From Deferribacteres bacterium (GTDB lineage Bacteria > Zhuqueibacterota > Zhuqueibacteria > Zhuqueibacterales > Geothermadaptataceae), in contig JACKDF010000002.1 of NCBI GenBank assembly GCA_020633655.1, forward strand, positions 186,001 through 250,000: a stretch of 64,000 nucleotides of DNA, read 5' to 3'. Shown here piece after piece: positions 10,101 to 19,009 of the stretch. The notes beneath the pieces were generated by a model, which had not been told where the DNA came from, searched no databases, and saw only the letters and a list, made by a program, of their open reading frames with translations. Positions within the stretch are counted from its first letter, which is position 1. Each line of letters begins with the position of its first letter. A program made the translations under genes and the position numbers.

Positions 10101-11039
10101 AGCGATCTTGATCGACTATTAAAAAAATTGTCCCCAGTAACCGGAAAAATAGCCTGTAATCTTTTGACTGATGGTCAATCGTATTGTGAAGAGACGCTTT
10201 TATATCCTGTGGTGAGAAAAAAAGAAATGTATGGATTGTTGGTCATCGCGGGAAAAGAAAACAGGGACAATATCGATCAACAAATCATCTCCCTCTTGAA
10301 TTTTCTGTCCCAGCAATTTGCCAATGCCATTCATAATATTCGCATGATTAATGATTACCATGAGCAGCAAAAATTGGCAGCGATTGGAATGTACGCAGGG
10401 GACATGATGCATGATTTGAAAAATCCCATCGACGGCCTGCGAATGATTATTGAGACTTTGGAAAAGAAAACATCCCGGGATGACCGGCGAAATAAATACA
10501 TCCAAGCATTATCCCAGGGAATTTTAAAATTGAAAGAAACACTGCTTCATGGTTTTGATTTGGTGAATTATTCACACCAAACAAAAATTAAAGTTAATAT
10601 CAATGATTTGATTGTCAATATTGCCAAATCCTATAAGAAAAAAAAGTATCCACCCATTGTGATAGCTTTGGATGAACACGTCGTCGGCATTCACGGGAAT
10701 CCGGTCCAATTGAAGCACGCCGTTGAGAATTTACTCGAAAACGCGTTTGAAGCATCAAATTATTCTAAGCCTGTTCAGTTGAGTTCCAAAGTGAATAGTC
10801 GCGATAAAAAAATCTGTATTGATGTGATTGATGAAGGCAATGGCATTCCCGATGCGAAATTGGGAAAAATTTATGATATGTTTTATTCTACGCATGGAAA
10901 TGGGCGTGGTCTTGGATTAACAATTACTCGAAATATAATTCAAAATCATGGGGGGAGTATTAGCGTAGAAAGTAATATGAAAACAGGAACCAGGTTTACA
11001 ATCCAATTACCCTTAGTTCAGGATAATTTTGAACAATGA
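7101..11039 (+). CDS. Large hybrid sensor: YCF48/FG-GAP/ASPIC periplasmic part, GAF, histidine kinase
   Basis: 1312 residues; ATG 7128 or 7167 (MNCHTRIFISLFLAIHF, a signal-like segment) are alternative starts. In order I see YCF48/BNR-like repeats (about 50-345, recurring GWAV..GTIL), FG-GAP/VCBS repeats with calcium-loop motifs such as DFNRDGNTDLF, DFDEDGYPDM and DFDNDGDVDLF (about 350-745), an ASPIC/UnbV domain (about 760-830), three membrane segments (about 850-930), a GAF-like domain (about 965-1080) and a kinase core. The core shows the H-box MHDLKNP, N-box VENLLENAFEAS and G-box GRGLGLTITRN. A large beta-propeller sensor outside the membrane is thus joined to a cytoplasmic kinase. The stop overlaps the start of the response regulator by 4 bases, so the two are translationally coupled partners. 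Confidence 0.85.
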   Translation: MFPIHFLILMKSILLMLSGTNPMNCHTRIFISLFLAIHFSSLIAQDWRIFPSPTRQNFSRLDMVSNELGWAVSYDGLILKYDGHEWTITDSLYRLEQRYTDFTNNSESSNTDWGDILPIRVLDANVGWIGVNNVQTRHYLMLPHINQQWRAEPSFFPAKIRAIDFYNKNLGIAVGDGVFQCTNGEWETIYLPVTGDYRTVKIISPEIIFIAGAGGTILRKDHEWHILKSPTSEMIRDMDFLTSDDGWFVGNHGTILHYQNGEINLVPTPTKETIWAVDMVTPDYGFAVGKHGLILFFNGKSWQQITSPTQAMLHDLEMIDKEHGWAVGAWGTILKFGLDAEPISQKDPEFLFYDQVKYGKNLMDKITDVEAVTFADYNRDDFADVYLTCSRNLNHLLLNDGSGNYNEFVIEAGTGGNVDMRYTETVPKIEKGALAADFNRDGNTDLFLAGLRKTSRFFMNNGNAIFENTTLQSGFPADLNIFDGAFADFDEDGYPDMVFADESKGLRLFLNQKYGTFTEQNTQNLNLPISGMHALVAADFNFDYHTDVLVFYHQIKPVLLFNDGNSNYRKQTLPCSENIDFSLVNSVTVADFNTDGFNDLFVCTENGSDALLLFDDNSKEFQNLSNQWNVLQGGRSYSGAAGDFDNDGDVDLFVSRFGNDFLYLNENRQSFCERSRDLILAKDKYLSGFNSGTAIADIDRDGDLDLLVGNRDYWSPLLQNTTNDSNFLLIRMTGTLDTYESLGAKIWVWARDSVVSQNNLVAFREINASNGLSSQNWTTQHIGLADYDNVTVKVRFLNGHEEVFENVSRGTTLDIQQANFVVRTAYEVSRATLQFLHQPQVPYEIIKLLVFILSILGSVRFIEKRYHWHSTKTAIYVLVLVLFYPLFSFYFIDVTHPYHHIIPFGVISFALLILVSVNEQLRKSTLRLNFAREKIQETANSLNRLIDEEKAIALVLKTIRRICNYSQLTYYSYDKSSNNLILRKEDNSFTDYKNTIKMEQSDLDRLLKKLSPVTGKIACNLLTDGQSYCEETLLYPVVRKKEMYGLLVIAGKENRDNIDQQIISLLNFLSQQFANAIHNIRMINDYHEQQKLAAIGMYAGDMMHDLKNPIDGLRMIIETLEKKTSRDDRRNKYIQALSQGILKLKETLLHGFDLVNYSHQTKIKVNINDLIVNIAKSYKKKKYPPIVIALDEHVVGIHGNPVQLKHAVENLLENAFEASNYSKPVQLSSKVNSRDKKICIDVIDEGNGIPDAKLGKIYDMFYSTHGNGRGLGLTITRNIIQNHGGSISVESNMKTGTRFTIQLPLVQDNFEQ

Positions 11040-12445
11040 GCAAAATATTAGTTGTAGATGATGAACAGACCGCTCGGGATGGTTTATGCTTTTTCCTGGA
11101 ATCAATTACCAAAGATATTCATGTTGCAGAATCCAAAGAACAGGCGGAAGAAAAACTGAAACAACATGAATTCGACCTTGTGATAACGGATTTACGATTA
11201 CCAAAAGAAGAGCAGGGACTAAATTTTACCAGAGTAGTGACTGAAAAATATCCGATGATTCCGGTTCTGGTTGTAACCGCGTTTGGTTCCTTGGAAAGCG
11301 CTGTTAGGGCGATGAAGGCAGGAGCTGAAGATTTTATTTCCAAAGATTTCAACCAGGATGAAATCATCCTGAAGGTAAAACGCCTTCTGGAAACCCGTAA
11401 TCTTAGTTTAACAAATAAGCAGTTGACAGAGCAAGTAAAGGATTTAAAAAAACGGGTAAAAAATCTTCTGGAACCGGATGAATTTATTGGTGAAAGCCCC
11501 ATAATAAAAACTATTCTGGAAGATGTAAAAAGGATTGGTGAAGATAATGAATCCACCGTTCTGATAACCGGTGAAAGTGGCACCGGTAAAGAACTTATCG
11601 CCCGTCTGATACACGCAAACAGTCCGACGCGTAGTACGAACAAATTAATGATAATCGATATTTGTAATATCACGAAATCCTTGTTGGAAAGTCAGCTTTT
11701 TGGGCATGAAAAAGGGGCATTTACACACGCTGTTAGAAAACACATCGGGCAATTGGAGCGTGCCAATAAGGGCACCGTGTTTTTGGATGAAATAGGAGAT
11801 TTCCCGTATAATCTGCAAAATAAATTGTTGCGTTACCTGCAGGAAAAAACCTTTACCCCCATCGGCAGCAGTGATTCCATATATTCCAATGTGCGCATTA
11901 TTGCCGCAACAAATCAGAATCTGGAGGAGATGGTTCAAAAGAAATTGTTTCGTGAAGACTTGTATTATCGTTTGAACGTCATTCCGATTCATCTTCCTCC
12001 TTTAAGACAGCGACCGGAAGACATTCCATTATTAATACAGTATTTTCAGAACAAATTGGAAAACGAGAAAGAAAAAACATTAACTTTTTCGGAGTCAGCG
12101 ATTCAGAAAATGTCTGAATATGAATGGCCCGGTAATGTCAGGCAATTGCGAAATTTCCTTGAAAGATTGTATGTCGTCTATCCCGGTTTTGAAGTAACAG
12201 CAGAGGACCTGCATTTTGAAGAAATATCCATAAAATCAGAGGATAATTCACAGCAAATGGCTTTGTACAAACTCCCTTTAAAGGATGCAAGAGATATTGT
12301 TGTGAAAAATTTTGAGACGAATTTTCTTAAGCACTACCTGCATCTTTACAATGGCAACATCACAAAAATAGCAGAAAAAATTGGAGAATCCCGTGAAAAC
12401 CTAAGTCGGAAAATTAAACGTTATCAATTGAAATCAGAGAAATAA
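11036..12445 (+). CDS. NtrC-family response regulator with altered GAFTGA loop
   Basis: 469 residues. The receiver domain (1-120) has the acidic pair DDE and phospho-acceptor Asp in VITDLRLP. The AAA+ domain (about 150-385) has Walker A GESGTGKEL, Walker B GTVFLDEIGD and the arginine-rich REDLYYRLNVIPIHLPPLRQR. The C terminus is a Fis-type helix-turn-helix (ITKIAEKIGESRENLSRKIKRY). The loop that contacts sigma-54 reads GAFTHA instead of GAFTGA, and the usual VNCAAL is IDICNI. These changes could weaken or alter sigma-54 contact. It is the cognate regulator of the kinase it overlaps, and targets are unknown. Confidence 0.9.
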   Translation: MSKILVVDDEQTARDGLCFFLESITKDIHVAESKEQAEEKLKQHEFDLVITDLRLPKEEQGLNFTRVVTEKYPMIPVLVVTAFGSLESAVRAMKAGAEDFISKDFNQDEIILKVKRLLETRNLSLTNKQLTEQVKDLKKRVKNLLEPDEFIGESPIIKTILEDVKRIGEDNESTVLITGESGTGKELIARLIHANSPTRSTNKLMIIDICNITKSLLESQLFGHEKGAFTHAVRKHIGQLERANKGTVFLDEIGDFPYNLQNKLLRYLQEKTFTPIGSSDSIYSNVRIIAATNQNLEEMVQKKLFREDLYYRLNVIPIHLPPLRQRPEDIPLLIQYFQNKLENEKEKTLTFSESAIQKMSEYEWPGNVRQLRNFLERLYVVYPGFEVTAEDLHFEEISIKSEDNSQQMALYKLPLKDARDIVVKNFETNFLKHYLHLYNGNITKIAEKIGESRENLSRKIKRYQLKSEK

Positions 12446-12504
12446 TTACCCTCCCAGTGTACATCCATCACATTCTCATCTTTTTTATAATACTGACACT
12501 TAGC

Positions 12505-12552
12505 GTGATTTATGTATCACGTTGTTTTTAACATTCGTGACATGTAAATCAC
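12505..12552. promoter_or_regulatory. Twin GTGA-N8-TCAC palindromes, likely operator pair
   Basis: Two 16-base palindromes, GTGATTTATGTATCAC (12505-12520) and GTGACATGTAAATCAC (12537-12552), lie with centres 32 bp apart, three helical turns. They sit between the response-regulator stop and the CapA-like gene. The spacing suits side-by-side binding of a dimeric regulator on one DNA face. The regulator is unknown. The half-sites resemble CRP/FNR boxes but the spacer is 8 rather than 6. Confidence 0.45.
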
Positions 12553-12736
12553 ATTTTATGCCAATCTTTTATAAACGCTGTCCATTTAAATTGTTAATTA
12601 TAATAAAATTAATATTATTGTTTTATAGTGGTATTACTTTTGTCTCTATTTTACTATAGATGAATAAAACGATATATTTCATTCATGCGTATCCAGCCCG
12701 CGAATCAGACGATGTATTAAGCTTAGCGAGGGTTCC

Positions 12737-13987
12737 ATGTTCAATCTATCAATACCAGTTTATATTCGTTTTGTTTTTGGATTTGTGTTTATGCTGGCGT
12801 GTACTGAAACCCAGCAACCGAAAAAGGAAGTGACGGTAATAGCTGGTGGGGATGTCGTATGGTGCCGCGACGTAAAAGCCCCTGGAATCTATTTTGGTAC
12901 TAAGAACGATTCGAAGTTGTATCGTGAAGACAAATGGCGCCGGTTGCCGTTTATTGCGACAGACCAAAGCATTAAACATATTGAAGAAAAATTTGAGAAA
13001 AAACTTATTGATTCGACGAGCCATCACATTAATTCCATTCTCTATCCATTGTCATTCGACAATAAAGATGATGAGGCGATTTACCCATTTAAAAAAATCG
13101 CTGCCACTCTTAAAATCGCTGATCTTGCATTTGTAAATTTGGAAACGCCTTTATCAGATTTCGCCAGAAATAGCGGTTCGTTTCGAACGCCAACACATTT
13201 TGCCAAAGGTTTGCTTTACGGCGGCGTTGATGTGATATCAACAGCCAACAATCATGCATTTGATTGCGAAGGCGAGGGGATCCGTGATACTTACACGACA
13301 TTAAAAAAGGCTGGGCTTGCGTCGATAGGAACAGGTGAAAATTTGCAGGAAGCGCGCAAACCCTTCATTTTTATTAAAAATGGGATTAAACTCGCCTTTT
13401 TTGCCTACACCTATGGCGTTAATCCCACTATTACTCCGCTGGGTTTTGCGCTTCCAGATCAATCCGGTGCTGTACCGCTGGATCCATTTTTAATGAAAGC
13501 GGATATTCAAAGTGTTCGGGATAAGGTCGATTTTGTCCTCCTATCTTTCCATTGGGGCTTAGAAAATAAGCGGGAAATTCATCCTGCGGCGCGTGAGTTT
13601 GCCCATGAAATACTCGATGCCGGAGCCGATGCGATTATCGGGCATCATCCCCATGTGCCGAGAGGAATAGAGATTTACAAAGGCAAACCTATAATTTATT
13701 CTCTGGGGAACTTGATCTTTGGTCATAATCACACTTACTGGGGTGATAACCTATTGGTAAAAATGACCCTTACTCCAGAGGGAATCACCAGGCTGGAAGT
13801 TATTCCTGTTGCCGGTGAAGGGGAAGATGTGACACAACCGTATGTCCTGACCGGCACGAGGGCGGATACTTTGTTGAAAGATATTCAAAATCGTTCATTG
13901 GAACTCAATACGAAAATGGAAATTGAAGGTGAGACTGGATTTATAACGATACACAGCGCTGAAGAAAACCAGGTTGGATCCAATTAG
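12737..13987 (+). CDS. CapA-family (PGA_cap) lipoprotein
   Basis: 416 residues. The N terminus is a lipoprotein signal ending FMLAC. The remainder matches the CapA/PGA_cap metallophosphatase-like family: AGGDVVWCRD near the start, NLETPLSD, STANNHAFDCEGEGI, LSFHWGLE, then GADAIIGHHPHVPRGIEIYKGKPIIYSLGNLIFG. The Asp/His/Asn positions of the metal site look intact. Members take part in poly-gamma-glutamate capsule synthesis or act as polysaccharide-related phosphatases. No pgsB/C partners are present here, so the role is open. It is followed 35 bases later by a serine hydrolase lipoprotein, and the two may be co-transcribed under the twin palindromes upstream. Confidence 0.8.
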   Translation: MFNLSIPVYIRFVFGFVFMLACTETQQPKKEVTVIAGGDVVWCRDVKAPGIYFGTKNDSKLYREDKWRRLPFIATDQSIKHIEEKFEKKLIDSTSHHINSILYPLSFDNKDDEAIYPFKKIAATLKIADLAFVNLETPLSDFARNSGSFRTPTHFAKGLLYGGVDVISTANNHAFDCEGEGIRDTYTTLKKAGLASIGTGENLQEARKPFIFIKNGIKLAFFAYTYGVNPTITPLGFALPDQSGAVPLDPFLMKADIQSVRDKVDFVLLSFHWGLENKREIHPAAREFAHEILDAGADAIIGHHPHVPRGIEIYKGKPIIYSLGNLIFGHNHTYWGDNLLVKMTLTPEGITRLEVIPVAGEGEDVTQPYVLTGTRADTLLKDIQNRSLELNTKMEIEGETGFITIHSAEENQVGSN

Positions 13988-14021
13988 AAAAAAATTATGA
14001 ATGCAACTTGAGGTTTAAAGA

Positions 14022-15473
14022 ATGACGAGAACAAATAGATTGCTCAAAAATACAACAATCCATGTTCTTCTCCTATTTAATGCTTTTATGCTCAGTTGTG
14101 GTCCGGATAATAATAAAGTTGCGACATTCGATTCATTTTTTCATGAATTATCTGACCGCGGCCAATTTAATGGAAACGTCCTGATCGCTGAGGGAAATCA
14201 AATCATTTTTCACAAAGCCTTTGGTTATGCGGATTTTGAAAAAAAGAAAAAATTGACAACCAAATCGGTTTTTGAGCTTGCCTCCTTGTCAAAACAATTC
14301 ACCGCTATGGCAATTATGATTTTGAAGGAAAGAGGTGAATTAGCTTACGAGGATGACATGAACAGCTATTTGCCCACTCAATTGCCATACAAGAATATTT
14401 CTATCCGTCATTTGCTCTCACACACTTCCGGCTTGCCTGATTATCAGGAATTATTTGAGCAGCATTGGGATAAAACAAAAATTGCAGACAATGCAGATAT
14501 TTTATCGATGCTCGCAAAATTCCATCCACCCGTTTTATTCAATCCTGGAGAAAGTTATAAATATTCAAACACCGGTTATGTGCTCTTGGCTTCAGTTGTT
14601 GAAACTGTTTCTCAAATGCCTTTCGATCGCTTTTTAAAAGAAAATATCTTTATCCCGTTGCAAATGGTCGACACGGCTATTTACACCAAGGAAGCTGTGA
14701 AGAAAATTGATAACTACGCGTTTGGATACATGTACTCTTTAAGTGATTCCAAATATTTACTCACTGATGATATCCCGTCAAAATCCTATGTTTATTATCT
14801 AAGCGGTCGTTTTGGACCCGGACGCATGAGTTCAACCACGTTTGATCTCTATAAATGGGACCGGGCTTTATATACAGAAAAACTCGTGTCAAAAGCTACA
14901 CTGGTTGAGGCTTTTACGCCGATGAAAACAACGAACCTGCAAACGGATTATGGATTTGGCTGGCATATTATTGAAAATGATGAAAGTGAGAAAGCGGTTT
15001 TCCATACAGGTACATGGGGGGGATATTTAAATTATATTAAACGTTTTATCGACGAAGATAAAACTATTATTATCCTGACCAATAACCACCAAATCGCTTA
15101 TATAAAACAAATTCGTATTGCCGCAGAACAAATTCTTTATAACCAGCCTTTTCAAACCCCTAAAATTTCAATTGTTGAACGGCTGTCAAACAATCTTATA
15201 AACCAGGATGAAATTGCATTGAATAAACAATTCAATCAATTGATAGCCGATAGCGGCACTTATTATTTGGACGAGAACGAGCTTGCAGATTTGGGAAATG
15301 AACTTATCGACATCGATAAAGCGAAGCAAGCTGTATCCGTATTCCAAATTTACGCTTCCGAAAATCCTTCATCATGGAAGGTATATGACGGGTTAGCGCG
15401 TGCTTATGCCCTTGCTGGTGAGAATAAACTGGCAGTGGAGAATCGAAATAAGGCAGAAAAACTTAAAAATTAA
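14022..15473 (+). CDS. Serine hydrolase lipoprotein, class C beta-lactamase/PBP fold
   Basis: 483 residues. The signal peptide ends MLSCG (lipobox Cys about residue 26). The beta-lactamase domain (about 35-370) shows SLSK (the SxxK nucleophile motif, in FELASLSKQFTAMA), YSN in YKYSNTGYVLLA and HTGTWGG in place of KTG. These are the three active-site motifs of the class C/esterase/D-aminopeptidase group. The C-terminal 70 residues look like a short TPR-type helical tail (AYALAGENKLAVENRNKAEKL). The fold covers peptidases, esterases and penicillin-binding proteins, so the substrate cannot be named. Confidence 0.85.
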   Translation: MTRTNRLLKNTTIHVLLLFNAFMLSCGPDNNKVATFDSFFHELSDRGQFNGNVLIAEGNQIIFHKAFGYADFEKKKKLTTKSVFELASLSKQFTAMAIMILKERGELAYEDDMNSYLPTQLPYKNISIRHLLSHTSGLPDYQELFEQHWDKTKIADNADILSMLAKFHPPVLFNPGESYKYSNTGYVLLASVVETVSQMPFDRFLKENIFIPLQMVDTAIYTKEAVKKIDNYAFGYMYSLSDSKYLLTDDIPSKSYVYYLSGRFGPGRMSSTTFDLYKWDRALYTEKLVSKATLVEAFTPMKTTNLQTDYGFGWHIIENDESEKAVFHTGTWGGYLNYIKRFIDEDKTIIILTNNHQIAYIKQIRIAAEQILYNQPFQTPKISIVERLSNNLINQDEIALNKQFNQLIADSGTYYLDENELADLGNELIDIDKAKQAVSVFQIYASENPSSWKVYDGLARAYALAGENKLAVENRNKAEKLKN

Positions 15474-15746
15474 ATACACTAAATACGGCAATTGGTAAAA
15501 AATAATTGAAGCGGAGGTGATGCATTCGTTTTAGAAAATTATGAAGTAGGAATACAAATTGAACCATAATTCCACAAAATGTAGGAGACGAAAGGAGGAA
15601 ATAAAAAAAAGAAGTCTCACTTGCCATACCAGAGTTGCGCTGTCATTTAAAATTTAGAGGAGAGAAGACAGTATTTCAGGAGATTACTTGCAGGACATTT
15701 ATCTTGTTAATTAAATTCACCTAATCACATGAGGGAGGAGAAAGTA
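15474..15746 (+). promoter_or_regulatory. Upstream region of the SusC/SusD pair
   Basis: 273 bases without a gene. It is purine-rich with several Shine-Dalgarno-like tracts (GCGGAGGTGATG, GAAAGGAGGAAA, GAGGGAGGAGAAAG). The last lies directly before ATG 15747 and sets that start. No clear promoter, hairpin or riboswitch can be defined by eye. Confidence 0.35.
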
Positions 15747-18700
15747 ATGACAAAAAAACTTTCTTTAATCTTAGCGTTCGTGGTTCTATTGCTTCCGGGA
15801 TTTATCCTCGGCCAACAACTCACCACCATTAATGGCCGGATCACGGATGAAGTAGGCAATCCGCTCGTTGGAGCAAACGTTTTTATCACCGGAACTACGT
15901 TCGGAGCTGCTGCGGATGTTGATGGTTTTTTTAATTTTACCGCACCAGCCACAGGCCAGGAAGTTACACTCACTGGACGTTTTATTGGTTACACATCAAA
16001 ATCAGCAAAAATTACGCTTTCGGGCGGGAAGATAACCCAGAACTTTGAACTGCAGGAGGACGTGCTTCAACTGGAAGAGGTCATTGTAACCGGTATTGGT
16101 GGCACGCAGATCAAAAGAAAATTGGGTATGTCTGTTTCCAAAGTTCAGCCTGAGCTAATCACTAAATCCAACGAATCAAATGTTGTGCAGTCCCTCGCTG
16201 GTAAAGCGCCAAGCGTTGAGGTGATGCAAACAAGCGGCGAGGCCGGCACAAGTTCTTATATTCGAATTCGTGGCGGTGCTTCCATTGACCGCGACACGCA
16301 ACCGCTGTTCGTCGTCGACGGTGTTCCGATTGACAACTCGGTTCACACTTTAGGTAACGCCGGTGTTGGTGGCACGACCACGAGCGGTGGCGCAGAAACG
16401 TCAAACCGCGCCAGTGATTTGAACGTGGAGGATATTGAATCCATCGAAGTTCTCAAAGGAGCGGCCGCGGCGGCGATTTATGGATCGCGCGCATCCAACG
16501 GCGTCGTTTTGATTACAACAAAATCCGGTAAACCGGGAAAGACCACGATCAGCTATAAATACCAATTTGGCACAACTGAAATGGATAATAGCTATCCTTT
16601 ACAGAACTGGTACGGCCATGGCGATAAAGGCAAATTTAGTGCAACAACTGCCTATACCTGGGGCCCACAATTAAACGTGCCCGGCGCACCATGGTATGAC
16701 TCCAGTCAACCCACAACAGAAACCTGGGACCATAGCACGGAATACTCTGATGGTGGCTATATTAACAGTCACGATCTTTCCATCTCCGGTGGAAATAATT
16801 TGACAACGTTTTATCTTTCATTAGGGCATTATTTTGAAAAGGGCCACTGGATAGCCGGTTCAGATTACGAGCGGATTTCCGCACGTCTGAAAGGAACCCA
16901 GGTCATCACTGATAAGTTGAAATTGATTGGCAATGTCATGTACTCCAATGTCAATGCCAACTATATCCAGCGTGGGGACAATTTAGGCGGTCTTACAATC
17001 GGGGCGCTAAGAACCCCACCTGATTTCAATAACTGGCCTTATATTAGTCCTGAGACGGGATACCACCGCTCTTACCGCTACCCATCCGCTGCGGAATTAA
17101 GAGTCACCCGAGGATACGATAACCCGTATTGGTCAATGTATGAAGTCAGCAATCCCAATGAAATTGATCGTGTGCAGGGATACGTCAAGGCGGAATATGA
17201 TATGACCAAGTGGGCAAATCTGTCATACCACGTCGGCTCCGACTATTATACCGATAAAAAATTGGAAATTCTGCCTCCAAGTTCTTCGCGAGAAGCTACG
17301 GGCAGGATTATTCGCGGCGCCGATTATATGCATGAAATCGACGCCAACCTCGTCGCCACTATCCAGGGAGATAGATTCCTCAATAAATGGAAATTTATTG
17401 ACGGTACCCTGATGCTTGGGCATAATATGAATATGCGGAGAAATCTGGAATCTATTTTAATAGGTACCGATATGGGCGTTGCAAGTGGATTTGATCAACT
17501 CGATAACACTGTAAGTGTCACTTCCAGCGAGTACGAATGGCAGCGTAATATCGAGTCCTATTTTAGCCAGTTGACTTTTGACTTGTATGATCAGGTCTAC
17601 TTAACCGCCGCTGTTCGGAACGATGGCTCATCAACCTTTGGCAATTCGCAGAAACGCCACTGGTACCCGAAAGCAAGTGCCGCCTGGGAATTTACCAAGT
17701 TTAAACCTGTTCCCTACATGAACTTCGGGAAAGTTCGTTTTGCCTATGGTGTTGCCGGTGTGCAGCCCGGCGTCTATACCACCATCTCTGCGTATCAGGC
17801 TGGCGCAGAAGGTTTCGGCGAATTTACAAGCGCGGCGCTGGAAAATACCTATGGTGGCAAAGCCGGATTCCGCCACAGCACCAATCTCGGTAACGATAAC
17901 ATTAAACCGGAACGGACTCGCGAATTCGAATATGGCCTCGATATGTCATTCCTGAATTCCCGTCTCGGTATGGAGTTGACCTACTATGATCAGCGCACAA
18001 CCGATGTTATATTGGATCTGAATGTTGCGCCTTCGACCGGTTCCTTTTCGCAAACGGCGAATGGAGCGATTCTCACCAATAAAGGATTGGAATTATCGCT
18101 CAACTTAACACCTGTTAAAAAACGCAACATCACCTGGGATATGGGGATCATCTATGCCAGCAACAAAAACAAGGTCATCGATTTAGCCGGTGCTGACTGG
18201 GAATACTTTGGCGGTTCATCCTATGCCATTCCAGGTTATGCATTGGGAACTTACAGAGCGCAATCCTGGGTGCGTTTTGGCCATGGATTAATGCTTGACC
18301 TTGACGGAGACGGTGTTGCAGAAACAAACATCGATGAAGAATACAAAGGCCAATGGAATAAGAATGACGTCTATGTCGGCGCCGATGGTAAACCTATTTT
18401 AGCTCCTGTCGATTTAATTACTCCATGGTCACCAAATCCAAAATGGACCGGAAGTATTCGTAATGAATTCACCTTGTTCGGTAAATTTACGATTTCAACC
18501 CTGGTTGACATCGTATACAAACGTTATATGGAAAACCGAGGTAAAGGACAAAATTACCAGTATGGAGTCCATGAAGATACGGAAGTCCGCGACACAGAAG
18601 GACCGATCAATCACTGGTTTATACACGGCGAAAAGGCTGTTGGTCCTGGCGCGACGAATGGCGTCGGGAACGATTTTGTCTATGATCAAACCTGGTTTAG

Positions 18701-18992
18701 AGGATTGGGTGGACTTTCCGGCGGCGATGGATTTCAGTTTATTGAAGACGCAGGTTTCGTAAAACTGCGTGAGGTCTCTGTTTCCTATCCTTTACGCTTT
18801 AACTTTATTAAACAATACGGCCTTCAGGATGTCAGCTTGCGGTTGAGTGGACGTAATCTGATTACAAAAACAGATTACACCGGTTGGGCGCCCGATTCGA
18901 ACCGTTCCCAGGCGTCCAATATCCGAGGGGTTGATTATTACAACGCCCCGCAGACCCGGGTCTATACATTCACACTGCGAGTTAACTATTAA
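15747..18992 (+). CDS. SusC/RagA-family TonB-dependent outer-membrane transporter
   Basis: 1081 residues. I start at ATG 15747 because the upstream in-frame ATG (15729) lies inside the GAGGGAGGAG ribosome-binding site. The order is signal peptide (KKLSLILAFVVLLLPGFILG), a carboxypeptidase-regulatory-like domain (TINGRITDEVGNPLVGANVF, about 25-110), a TonB-box-like stretch (LEEVIVTG), the plug domain ending GAAAAAIYGSRASNGVVLITTKSGK, and a long beta-barrel ending in FTLRVNY. It imports a glycan or peptide across the outer membrane with the SusD-like lipoprotein encoded next. No glycan-degrading enzymes lie alongside, so the substrate is unknown. Confidence 0.93.
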   Translation: MTKKLSLILAFVVLLLPGFILGQQLTTINGRITDEVGNPLVGANVFITGTTFGAAADVDGFFNFTAPATGQEVTLTGRFIGYTSKSAKITLSGGKITQNFELQEDVLQLEEVIVTGIGGTQIKRKLGMSVSKVQPELITKSNESNVVQSLAGKAPSVEVMQTSGEAGTSSYIRIRGGASIDRDTQPLFVVDGVPIDNSVHTLGNAGVGGTTTSGGAETSNRASDLNVEDIESIEVLKGAAAAAIYGSRASNGVVLITTKSGKPGKTTISYKYQFGTTEMDNSYPLQNWYGHGDKGKFSATTAYTWGPQLNVPGAPWYDSSQPTTETWDHSTEYSDGGYINSHDLSISGGNNLTTFYLSLGHYFEKGHWIAGSDYERISARLKGTQVITDKLKLIGNVMYSNVNANYIQRGDNLGGLTIGALRTPPDFNNWPYISPETGYHRSYRYPSAAELRVTRGYDNPYWSMYEVSNPNEIDRVQGYVKAEYDMTKWANLSYHVGSDYYTDKKLEILPPSSSREATGRIIRGADYMHEIDANLVATIQGDRFLNKWKFIDGTLMLGHNMNMRRNLESILIGTDMGVASGFDQLDNTVSVTSSEYEWQRNIESYFSQLTFDLYDQVYLTAAVRNDGSSTFGNSQKRHWYPKASAAWEFTKFKPVPYMNFGKVRFAYGVAGVQPGVYTTISAYQAGAEGFGEFTSAALENTYGGKAGFRHSTNLGNDNIKPERTREFEYGLDMSFLNSRLGMELTYYDQRTTDVILDLNVAPSTGSFSQTANGAILTNKGLELSLNLTPVKKRNITWDMGIIYASNKNKVIDLAGADWEYFGGSSYAIPGYALGTYRAQSWVRFGHGLMLDLDGDGVAETNIDEEYKGQWNKNDVYVGADGKPILAPVDLITPWSPNPKWTGSIRNEFTLFGKFTISTLVDIVYKRYMENRGKGQNYQYGVHEDTEVRDTEGPINHWFIHGEKAVGPGATNGVGNDFVYDQTWFRGLGGLSGGDGFQFIEDAGFVKLREVSVSYPLRFNFIKQYGLQDVSLRLSGRNLITKTDYTGWAPDSNRSQASNIRGVDYYNAPQTRVYTFTLRVNY

Positions 18993-19009
18993 AACCAGGA
19001 GGTGAAATC

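Noticed and set aside
15729..15746. Earlier in-frame ATG for the SusC-like gene
   Set aside because: It lies within the purine-rich ribosome-binding site of ATG 15747, which gives a proper signal peptide.
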